From Flavobacterium sp. (GTDB lineage: Bacteria; Bacteroidota; Bacteroidia; Flavobacteriales; Flavobacteriaceae), in the NCBI GenBank assembly GCA_019105125.1, contig JAHRWO010000333.1, positions 1-27,990 on the forward strand: a stretch of DNA of 27,990 bases, in the 5' to 3' direction. The position numbers and the translations under genes are program-made. Below are positions 7,806-14,285 of the stretch, piece by piece. The first letter of the stretch is position 1. Every line of letters begins with the position of its first letter. The notes beneath the pieces are model-generated. The model did not search any database. It had not been told where the DNA came from and saw only the letters and a list, made by a program, of their open reading frames with translations.

Positions 7806-9041
7806 GTTTTTCTTAGAAGCGTCCGACTTTCTTGATTTTGAATCTGGATTAATCTTATTTTTATTTCTTAAATCAGGTTTTGCGTCAGGATTTTTAACTT
7901 CGTCTTTCCATTCATATGGATGATCCGTAATTACTTTGACTTTCATTCGGATTAATTTTTCAATATCCTGCCAATAGGGTTTTTCATCTTTTCCACAAAA
8001 TGAAATCGCTAAACCTGAATTTCCAGCTCGTCCTGTTCGACCAATTCGGTGTACATAGGTTTCTGAAATATTTGGAATATCAAAGTTTATTACAAACGGA
8101 AGTTGTTCAATATCAATTCCTCTAGCTGCAATATCGGTTGCTACTAAAATATCGATTTCTTTATTTTTAAATTGCTCCAAAACACGTTGACGAGCATTTT
8201 GCGATTTGTCGCCATGAATTGCTTCTGCTTTTATGCTTGCTTTTTTCAACACTTTTACAATGTTGTCAGCACCGTGTTTGGTTCTAGTAAACACTAAAGC
8301 ATTACTCAAACTTTCTTGAATAATTAATTGTTTTAAAAGCAAACGTTTTTCGTCTTTATTTACGAAATATACTTTTTGCGTTACATTTTCAGCCGTACTC
8401 GAAATTGGTGTAACCGAAATGTATTTTGGTCGTGTTAAAAAAGTATCCGCTAATTCTCTAATAGCTAAAGGCATGGTTGCCGAAAACAATAACGTTTGAC
8501 GATTTTCAGGAGTTAATTTGATGATTTTCTTTACATCATTAATAAATCCCATGTCTAACATTTGATCGGCTTCGTCTAAAACCAAGTGATGCATGTGATT
8601 CAAATCGATAAAACCTTGTTTGTGTAAGTCTAGAAGTCTTCCTGGAGTTGCGATTAAAACATCAACACCCATTTTTAATTCGTTCACTTGTGGAACTTGA
8701 TTAACACCACCAAAAATTACTAATGATTTAATATTAGTATATTTTCCGTAGGTTTTAAAACTTTCATCAATTTGGATTGCCAATTCTCTTGTTGGTGTAA
8801 CAACTAAAGTTCGAATGTGTTTTGCCTTCTTGGCCGAACCTACAATTCGGTGAATTAAATTTAGAATGGGTATAGCGAATGCACCCGTTTTTCCTGTTCC
8901 AGTTTGAGCACAAGCCACTAAATCTTGTCCGGCTAATATTTCAGGAATCGCTTGCTCTTGAATAGGAGTGGGATTTGTGTATCCTTCTTCTTCTAGAGCT
9001 TGTTGTATATTGTTAAATAATTTTAAATCGTTAAATGTCAT
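7788..9041 (-). CDS. DEAD-box ATP-dependent RNA helicase (RhlE-like)
   Basis: This enzyme unwinds RNA, probably in ribosome assembly or mRNA turnover. All core motifs are present: Q motif NPTPIQEQ (residues 23-30), I AQTGTGKT (45-52), Ia PTRELA, Ib TPGR, II DEAD (156-159), III SAT, V ATDIAARGID and VI HRIGRTGR. The 417-residue length and a lysine- and serine-rich tail ending KKNKKRWY resemble RhlE-type proteins of Bacteroidota. The basic tail is a likely RNA-binding extension. The gene is monocistronic, with a -7 element at 9082-9089 and a terminator overlapping its 3' end. No DbpA- or CsdA-type RNA-binding domain follows the helicase core. Confidence 0.93.
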   Translation of the reverse strand: MTFNDLKLFNNIQQALEEEGYTNPTPIQEQAIPEILAGQDLVACAQTGTGKTGAFAIPILNLIHRIVGSAKKAKHIRTLVVTPTRELAIQIDESFKTYGKYTNIKSLVIFGGVNQVPQVNELKMGVDVLIATPGRLLDLHKQGFIDLNHMHHLVLDEADQMLDMGFINDVKKIIKLTPENRQTLLFSATMPLAIRELADTFLTRPKYISVTPISSTAENVTQKVYFVNKDEKRLLLKQLIIQESLSNALVFTRTKHGADNIVKVLKKASIKAEAIHGDKSQNARQRVLEQFKNKEIDILVATDIAARGIDIEQLPFVINFDIPNISETYVHRIGRTGRAGNSGLAISFCGKDEKPYWQDIEKLIRMKVKVITDHPYEWKDEVKNPDAKPDLRNKNKINPDSKSRKSDASKKNKKRWY

Positions 9042-9081
9042 AAAAAGTAAATTTTCCTATCAAATAAGTTCGATAAGAGTA

Positions 9082-9089
9082 CAAAGATA
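9082..9089 (-). promoter_or_regulatory. -7 promoter element (TATCTTTG) for the DEAD-box helicase
   Basis: TATCTTTG matches TAnnTTTG exactly and gives a leader of about 37 bases. A TTTG exists upstream but only 12 bases away, so the -33 match is poor. Confidence 0.5.
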
Positions 9090-9111
9090 GTGTTATTTAA
9101 GCAAATCGGTT

Positions 9112-10143
9112 TTATCCCATTTTTGCTTTCATAAAATCGGTGATTAAAGAAGCTATTAATTTTCCAGTTAGGTGATTGTTTTTAGAATCACCAAGTTCGG
9201 GAGCGCCTTCACAAATATGGAAATAAGAAGCATTTTGATGTTTACCAAAAAAGTAAGTAAAATGACGAGCTTTGTCCACACTAAAACCACTTAATGTCAT
9301 GGCACTACTTGGAATATTGGGAATTGCATCTAAGTCTAATTCTACACCAAAAGGTTCATTTTTAATAAAGTTGAGAGCATGTTCTAGTTCAGTTTCGAAG
9401 TTTTTTTCACGTTTTACTTCTACTTCTTCATAAGTAACATATTTTACTCTTGAAGTTAATTCTTTCAATGTATTGAAAACACTTTTTGAAACGAAGTTTT
9501 CATGCAAGCCAAAAACGAAATATTTCTTTAAAAATCCATCTTCAAAAGCGTAACTAAATCCGTTTCCAGAATGTCTTCCTTCTAAAATTCTGAAATCTGT
9601 ATGTGCATCAAAGTTGATAGCGTTAACAGGCTTTCCCTTAGCCAAGGCAAGGCCTTTAATATTTCCATAAGCGTTATTATGTCCGCCTCCAACGATGATA
9701 GGTATTTTTCCAGCAGAACAAATTTTGTGAATGATGTGAGAAACTTCAATATCTAATTGTTCTACAAGTTTAAAGAGCATCTTACGTTCATCTTTATGGG
9801 TAGCATTTAAATTTTTAGACATTTCCATTTCTTTAGAAAGGTTTATTTTACCCAATACCAACAAATTACTGCCTTTACAAAATTTATTATGTTGTATATT
9901 AACTAGGCTTTTTAAAGCATTTTCATAAGCAGAAGCTGTGCCGGGACGCCCTAGATTGGCTCTAACTCCAATGTCTTCTGGAATTCCTAATAAAACAAAT
10001 TTTGCATCACAACTTGATATAAAATCTGTAACATCAGCATCTTTTGGAACTGTAATTATTTTTTCACCAAACTTAATTTCGCCACTTCTGTGATTTGTAA
10101 TTTTGGCGAGTTCGCTTTGACTTAATAAAGTAATGTTTTCCAT
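9112..10143 (-). CDS. hutG: Formimidoylglutamase (arginase/ureohydrolase family)
   Basis: HutG hydrolyses N-formimidoyl-L-glutamate to glutamate and formamide, the last step of one histidine-degradation route. Numbering from the ATG at 10143, the manganese ligands of the ureohydrolase fold are visible: GGGHNN (His155), NFDAHTD (Asp179, His181, Asp183) and VELDLDA (Asp270, Asp272). An in-frame TTG at 10167 would add 8 residues, but it overlaps the TATTTTTG promoter element, so I prefer the ATG (343 residues). hutI lies 1.4 kb upstream on the same strand, separated by a plus-strand gene, so the two are not one transcript. Formimidoylglutamase is favoured over agmatinase because of the Flavobacterium family resemblance and hutI nearby; other arginase-family activities are not excluded. 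Confidence 0.82.
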   Translation of the reverse strand: MENITLLSQSELAKITNHRSGEIKFGEKIITVPKDADVTDFISSCDAKFVLLGIPEDIGVRANLGRPGTASAYENALKSLVNIQHNKFCKGSNLLVLGKINLSKEMEMSKNLNATHKDERKMLFKLVEQLDIEVSHIIHKICSAGKIPIIVGGGHNNAYGNIKGLALAKGKPVNAINFDAHTDFRILEGRHSGNGFSYAFEDGFLKKYFVFGLHENFVSKSVFNTLKELTSRVKYVTYEEVEVKREKNFETELEHALNFIKNEPFGVELDLDAIPNIPSSAMTLSGFSVDKARHFTYFFGKHQNASYFHICEGAPELGDSKNNHLTGKLIASLITDFMKAKMG

Positions 10144-10164
10144 ATGATTTGTTAAAATGTAGTC

Positions 10165-10172
10165 CAAAAATA
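10165..10172 (-). promoter_or_regulatory. -7 promoter element (TATTTTTG) for hutG
   Basis: This is an exact TAnnTTTG match on the minus strand. The predicted transcription start near 10161 leaves a leader of about 18-20 bases to the ATG at 10143 and places the alternative TTG start inside the promoter. Confidence 0.5.
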
Positions 10173-10192
10173 CTATTTAAAAATAAAAATCG

Positions 10193-10208
10193 TTTAGAAT
10201 TTAGAAAA
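10193..10208 (-). repeat. AAATTCT-type repeat, copy B (TTTTCTAAATTCTAAA on the minus strand)
   Basis: This is an exact 16-base inverted match to 3786-3801. It lies in the divergent spacer between hutG and the coiled-coil protein gene. Confidence 0.5.
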
Positions 10209-10222
10209 TACTTTAAAAATTG

Positions 10223-10230
10223 TATTTTTG
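10223..10230 (+). promoter_or_regulatory. -7 promoter element (TATTTTTG) for the coiled-coil protein gene
   Basis: This is an exact TAnnTTTG match. TTTA lies 19 bases upstream where TTTG is expected. The leader to the ATG at 10269 would be about 35 bases. It forms a divergent promoter region with hutG. Confidence 0.55.
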
Positions 10231-10268
10231 ATAACTAATAATATTTAAATCAACCCAATTAAATTATC

Positions 10269-11147
10269 ATGGAAAACACATCAAACAATTCTGGATTAAA
10301 AGCTGCTATAGTCGTATTGGTCTTACTTTTATTAGGTAGTATCGGTTACATTGTTAAATTAACTTCTGACAACAAAGAGACAGTAACTACTTTAACAACA
10401 GAAAAAAATACTTTGGCTGAAGAGTTAAAAGCTAAAATTGCTGAATACGATACCATGATTGCGGATAATACTGCTTTAAAAGAAGAGCTTCAATCAGAAC
10501 AAGCTAAAATGGTAGCTTTGTTAGAGCAAGTTGAAAAATCGAAAGGTGATGCTGCTGCAATGGCTAAGTACAAAAATGAATATTTTCGATTGAAAAGAGA
10601 AATGGATAATTTAGTTGCCGAAAATAAGATTTTAAAAGAACAAAATATTGCTTTAACTTCCAGTTTAGATAGTACTAAAGTTGTTTTATCAGATGCTAAA
10701 AAATTCAATGATACTTTATTGACTCAAAACGAGAGTTTAACTAAAACAGTTGAAAAAGGTTCAAAATTAGCGGTATTAAACCTAAAAGTTTTAGCTGTAA
10801 AACAAAGAAGTTCAGGTAAACAAATTGAAACTGATAAAGCAAGTAGAGCGGATATTTTAAAAGTAAGTTTCTTAATTGCTGAGAACCAAATTGCTAAAAC
10901 TGGAGCAAGAGAATATTATGTTCAAATTATTGACAGTAAAAACAATATTTTAGGAGAAAAGAAAACAATTCCTGCTGGAGATAAAACATTAACGTATAGC
11001 TTTATTTCAACCGTAAAATATGAAAATAAAACAGTTCAAGTAAATGAAGAAGTACCTGGAAAAGATTTTGCAAAAGGAACTTACTTCGTAAATGTATTTG
11101 ATAAAAATGCTGAATTAGTTTCTAAAACAAGTTTCGAATTGAAATAA
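10269..11147 (+). CDS. Membrane-anchored coiled-coil protein of unknown function
   Basis: I do not recognise a named family. The 292-residue protein starts with a short polar stretch, then one membrane helix (residues ~12-28, AAIVVLVLLLLGSIGYI). A long Lys/Glu-rich heptad region (~35-165) is predicted coiled coil. A C-terminal domain (~170-292) looks beta-rich: NLKVLAVKQRSSGK, REYYVQIIDSKNNILG, TYSFISTVKYENKTVQV and GTYFVNVFDKNAELV read as alternating strands, like an Ig-like fold. The signal anchor lacks a clear cleavage site, so the C-terminal domain is probably periplasmic. Similar anchored coiled-coil proteins are common in Flavobacteriaceae. It stands alone between hutG and crcB with its own promoter and terminator. 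Confidence 0.75.
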   Translation: MENTSNNSGLKAAIVVLVLLLLGSIGYIVKLTSDNKETVTTLTTEKNTLAEELKAKIAEYDTMIADNTALKEELQSEQAKMVALLEQVEKSKGDAAAMAKYKNEYFRLKREMDNLVAENKILKEQNIALTSSLDSTKVVLSDAKKFNDTLLTQNESLTKTVEKGSKLAVLNLKVLAVKQRSSGKQIETDKASRADILKVSFLIAENQIAKTGAREYYVQIIDSKNNILGEKKTIPAGDKTLTYSFISTVKYENKTVQVNEEVPGKDFAKGTYFVNVFDKNAELVSKTSFELK

Positions 11148-11165
11148 TCATATCCTGTAAAATTT

Positions 11166-11197
11166 AAAAGTCCAATGGTTCTCATTGGACTTTTTTT
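11166..11197. terminator. Shared bidirectional terminator between the coiled-coil gene and crcB
   Basis: A perfect 12-base stem, AAAAGTCCAATG / CATTGGACTTTT, encloses GTTCT and is followed by a T-run. On the minus strand it also lies just past the crcB stop and ends in T residues. Confidence 0.88.
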
Positions 11198-11576
11198 ATT
11201 GTAAATATTTTGATAAATAACTACCTAATCCAACCGCTGAAAGGGTTAAAATTATAGTAGTTGCCATATAAAGATAAGCCGTAATTTGTTGGTTATTTTG
11301 AAGTAAATTGTAGTTTTCTAATGCAAAACTTGAGAAAGTAGTAAAACCTCCACAAAAGCCAACAATCAATAGTAATTTTAACGGATGATTTTCAGGGAAA
11401 TATTTTCCAAAATACCCTATCAATACTCCAATTAATAAACTTCCTAAAACGTTCACTAAGAGAGTACTTATTGGAAACGAACTCTGAAAATATTTAGAAA
11501 CGAACCAATTTGTTAGGTATCGGAAAATACTTCCGATGGCACCTCCAAACCCAACGATCAAAAGTGTTTTTATCAT
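11196..11576 (-). CDS. crcB: Fluoride efflux channel CrcB/Fluc
   Basis: CrcB is a dual-topology dimeric fluoride channel that lowers cytoplasmic fluoride. The 126-residue protein has four hydrophobic helices and the family signatures GGAIGSIFRYL (residues ~10-20), TLLVNVLGSLLIGVL with the pore Asn, and GFCGGFTTFSSFALE with the conserved Phe box. The start ATG lies 9 bases after the hutI stop on the same strand, so it is probably the second gene of a hutI-crcB transcript. I saw no fluoride riboswitch between the two genes, and the gap is too short to hold one. It ends at a shared terminator. Confidence 0.93.
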   Translation of the reverse strand: MIKTLLIVGFGGAIGSIFRYLTNWFVSKYFQSSFPISTLLVNVLGSLLIGVLIGYFGKYFPENHPLKLLLIVGFCGGFTTFSSFALENYNLLQNNQQITAYLYMATTIILTLSAVGLGSYLSKYLQ

Positions 11577-11585
11577 GATGTTTTT

Positions 11586-12821
11586 TTAAATGAATTTACC
11601 TTCTATCATTACTTTGTCAATTAAGTTTGTCCCAAAAGCATATGGCAATTGATAAAAACTAGTTATGGGTTTAGTAATGATAATATTTGCTTTCTTTCCT
11701 TTTGTAATACTTCCGTGGGTTTCTGAAATTCCCATAGCGTAAGCTCCGTTGATGGTTGCTGCATTGATAGCTTCCTCTGGAGTCATTTTCATTTTGATGC
11801 AAGCCGTTGCCACCACAAAATTCATATTTCCAGAAGGAGTAGTGCCTGGATTATAGTCAGTTGCTAAGGCTAATGGTAAACCTGCATTCATTATCTTTCT
11901 TGCAGGAGTATATGGAATACTAATAAAATACGAACAACTTGGTAAAGCTACGGGAATAGTTTTACTATTTTTCAACACTTCAAGATCTTCATCGGTTACG
12001 ATTTCCAAATGGTCAACAGATAATGCCCCATTTTCAACGCAGGCTTTGATTCCGTCAATAGCGGTGAATTGATTTACGTGAATTTTTGGTTCTAAACCAT
12101 ATTGTATACCTGCTTTCATAATTTTAATGGTTTCTTCTACTGAAAAATAACCAGTTTCAAGGAAAGCATCAATATAATCAGCTAAATTTTCAGCAGCAAT
12201 TTTCGGTAACATTTCATTGATTATTAAATCGATGTAAGTCGAATGATTTTCTTTGAATTCCATAGGAAAAGCATGAGCTCCCAAAAAAGTTGCTTTAATC
12301 GCAATCGGATAATTATCTTTTAATCGTTTGATGACGCGCAACATTTTCAATTCGCCTTCCACTGTTAATCCGTAACCTGATTTTATTTCGACTGCACCTG
12401 TTCCTTGTTGCATGATTTCTTCTAAACGCAATTTGGATTGCTCGTAAATTTCGTCTTCAGAAGTTTCGTTCAATTTTTTTGCCGAATTTAAAATGCCACC
12501 GCCACGATTCGCAATTTCCTCGTAAGATAAACCGTTAATTCTATCTACAAATTCCTGAATTCTATTTCCTGCATACACAATATGGGTGTGACTGTCCACC
12601 CAAGTGGGTAAAATTACTTGTCCTGAAACATCAATTATTTCAGTATTGGAAACTTTTGGGCAATTTTTCATTGGACCAAAATCGGTAATAATGTTGTTTT
12701 CTATCAAAAGAAAAGCATCATTAATTTTAGGTAATATTCCCATTTCGGAACCTGAAATTTTATCAATTCCTGCTTCTCTAATTTGTAAAAGTTCTTTTAT
12801 ATTGATGAATAAGGTTTGCAT
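11586..12821 (-). CDS. hutI: Imidazolonepropionase
   Basis: HutI opens the imidazolone ring of 4-imidazolone-5-propionate to give N-formimidoyl-L-glutamate, the substrate of HutG. The amidohydrolase fold shows the metal-binding DSHTHIVYAGNR (His78, His80), GAHAFP, HVNQF, VDHLE and the Asp of ATDYNPGT. At 411 residues the length is standard. crcB follows after 9 bases. hutH and hutU are not in the window, so the hut genes are scattered. No exact TAnnTTTG was found upstream; the best candidate, TATTTTTA, has one mismatch. Confidence 0.94.
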   Translation of the reverse strand: MQTLFINIKELLQIREAGIDKISGSEMGILPKINDAFLLIENNIITDFGPMKNCPKVSNTEIIDVSGQVILPTWVDSHTHIVYAGNRIQEFVDRINGLSYEEIANRGGGILNSAKKLNETSEDEIYEQSKLRLEEIMQQGTGAVEIKSGYGLTVEGELKMLRVIKRLKDNYPIAIKATFLGAHAFPMEFKENHSTYIDLIINEMLPKIAAENLADYIDAFLETGYFSVEETIKIMKAGIQYGLEPKIHVNQFTAIDGIKACVENGALSVDHLEIVTDEDLEVLKNSKTIPVALPSCSYFISIPYTPARKIMNAGLPLALATDYNPGTTPSGNMNFVVATACIKMKMTPEEAINAATINGAYAMGISETHGSITKGKKANIIITKPITSFYQLPYAFGTNLIDKVMIEGKFI

Positions 12822-12868
12822 TTGAACTAAAATTTTTAGTAAAAATACTTCTCATTTTTAAAAACTCC

Positions 12869-12876
12869 TATCTTTA
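12869..12876 (+). promoter_or_regulatory. Possible -7 element (TATCTTTA) for corA
   Basis: It has one mismatch to TAnnTTTG. It would start transcription near 12880, which supports the TTG at 12894 as the translation start, although the TTG at 12885 also remains just inside the transcript. No -33 TTTG was seen. Confidence 0.3.
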
Positions 12877-12893
12877 TATAAAATTTGTTTGTT

Positions 12894-13964
12894 TTGAGAA
12901 AAATTAAATACAAGAAAGGAAGAAAAGTTCAGCCAAGTGTTTTAGAATATACGGGATCTCATAAAACTACCCCAACTGAAATTCAATTATTTGTTTATAA
13001 TGCTGAAGATGTAACCGAAATGCAACAACTAGAAGTTTCGGATGTGAAAAATGTCATAGATATAAAAAAAGTGAATTGGTTGAACATTCACGGTTTAAAC
13101 GAGCCTGATAAGATAGCTACTATTGGAGAAATTTTTGGAGCAGATCATTTTATTATTGGTGATATCTTAAATACAACAAAAAGAACAAAGTTAGAGGAAT
13201 ACCATGATATTTTGTTTTTCAATGTGAAATCGCTTTTACCTATTAAAGATACTGATGCATTGGGTTATGAGCAAATCAGTTTTATGTTGAAGGACAATGT
13301 TTTGTTATCCTTTCAAGAAAAAAGAAGTGATTTCTTTTCTCATATCAGAGAGCGTTTACGAACCAATTCAGGTATAGTAAGGACTAAGAAAGCGGACTAT
13401 TTGTTGTATTTACTTTTAGACGCTATTATTGAAAATTTTTATATTTCTATTGAAAGCGAAGAGGATCGAGTAGATGAAATAATCGATTTGTCCAAAACGA
13501 GTACGAAGCCAGAAGTTTTAGAATTAATTGAAAAACATCGAGATAATTTTAACTTTCTGAAACGTTCTATTATTCCATTACGAGATTCTTTGTATTCAAT
13601 TAAAAGCATGAAAGATGACGATGTTTTTAATGATATTCAGCATGAGAATTATTCCTTTTTTTCACGATTACATCAAAAGTGTTTGGAATTATTAGAACAA
13701 ATTGAATCTGATTTGATAACATTAGAAAGCGCTTCCAACTATTTTTTTTCAGCACAAAATCATAAGATGAACGAGGTTATGAAAACCTTAACTGTAGTTT
13801 CAATGTTCTTTTTACCGTTAACATTTATTGTGGGAGTTTATGGAATGAATTTTAAACATTTTCCAGAACTAGAGTGGGAGAACGGTTACTTTATTATTTG
13901 GGGAGTAATGATAGTAGTTGTAGTGTTTATGTTTGTATATTTTAAATTGAAAAAGTGGTTTTAG
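12894..13964 (+). CDS. corA: Magnesium/cobalt transporter CorA
   Basis: CorA is a pentameric channel that brings Mg2+ into the cell. The C-terminus has two membrane helices. The first (VVSMFFLPLTFIVGVYGMNF) ends in the GMN selectivity signature and the second (~YFIIWGVMIVVVVFMFVYF) ends in the basic LKKWF. The long N-terminal cytoplasmic region is helical and acidic, as expected. No in-frame ATG exists near the N-terminus: a stop lies at 12879-12881 and the first ATG is about 45 codons in, after conserved sequence. The likely start is TTG at 12894, giving RKIKYKKGRKVQPSVLEYTG after Met, as in related proteins. A second TTG lies at 12885. Confidence 0.9.
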   Translation: MRKIKYKKGRKVQPSVLEYTGSHKTTPTEIQLFVYNAEDVTEMQQLEVSDVKNVIDIKKVNWLNIHGLNEPDKIATIGEIFGADHFIIGDILNTTKRTKLEEYHDILFFNVKSLLPIKDTDALGYEQISFMLKDNVLLSFQEKRSDFFSHIRERLRTNSGIVRTKKADYLLYLLLDAIIENFYISIESEEDRVDEIIDLSKTSTKPEVLELIEKHRDNFNFLKRSIIPLRDSLYSIKSMKDDDVFNDIQHENYSFFSRLHQKCLELLEQIESDLITLESASNYFFSAQNHKMNEVMKTLTVVSMFFLPLTFIVGVYGMNFKHFPELEWENGYFIIWGVMIVVVVFMFVYFKLKKWF

Positions 13965-13990
13965 TTCTAATAAAATAATTTTGAATTCTA

Positions 13991-14021
13991 TTGTCAAAAA
14001 TAAATATTACCATTATCTTTG
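13991..14021 (+). promoter_or_regulatory. Bacteroidota promoter (TTG-N20-TATCTTTG)
   Basis: TTG at 13991-13993 and an exact TAnnTTTG at 14014-14021 are 20 bases apart. The small gene at 14051 starts about 26 bases after the predicted transcription start. Confidence 0.6.
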
Positions 14022-14050
14022 ACATGAATTCATAAATTCCGGAAAATATT

Positions 14051-14212
14051 ATGTTTGAATTTCAACAGTACCTAGGTTTTTTACTTTTCTTAACCATATT
14101 AACTATCGGTTTTTGGTTGATGATTTTCTTAGTAGGATTTGTTCACTATTGGTTGGGCGGAGCTATTATGGAATTAATTAAAGAGAAAAGAAACAAAAAC
14201 AAAGAAGAGTAA
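14051..14212 (+). CDS. Small single-pass membrane protein, 53 residues
   Basis: This short reading frame begins MFEFQQYLGFLL and ends KNKEE. One long hydrophobic segment (residues ~8-37, with Trp, Phe and Gly residues) is followed by MELIKEKRNKNKEE, a charged, mostly basic tail that would stay in the cytoplasm. The case for a real gene is the good promoter at 13991-14021, a purine-rich GGAAAA 10 bases before the ATG, and a terminator 25 bases after the stop. It is not read through from corA alone. I recognise no family, and no function can be assigned. Confidence 0.7.
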   Translation: MFEFQQYLGFLLFLTILTIGFWLMIFLVGFVHYWLGGAIMELIKEKRNKNKEE

Positions 14213-14237
14213 GATTTTTAAAATTTTGCCTTAAAAT

Positions 14238-14266
14238 AAAAAGTCCCGATTTGATCGGGACTTTTT
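14238..14266. terminator. Shared bidirectional terminator between the small membrane-protein gene and the beta-barrel gene
   Basis: A perfect 13-base stem, AAAAAGTCCCGAT / ATCGGGACTTTTT, encloses TTG, with T-runs on both strands. It lies between the plus-strand gene ending at 14212 and the minus-strand gene ending at 14286. Confidence 0.92.
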
Positions 14267-14285
14267 TATTGTTGATTTTTGTGTA

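Noticed and set aside
10144..10167. TTG start for hutG at 10167
   Set aside because: It lies in the TATTTTTG promoter element and adds 8 residues not expected in the family. The ATG at 10143 fits better.
11577..11585. Fluoride riboswitch upstream of crcB
   Set aside because: The gap to hutI is only 9 bases, and no matching structure is seen.
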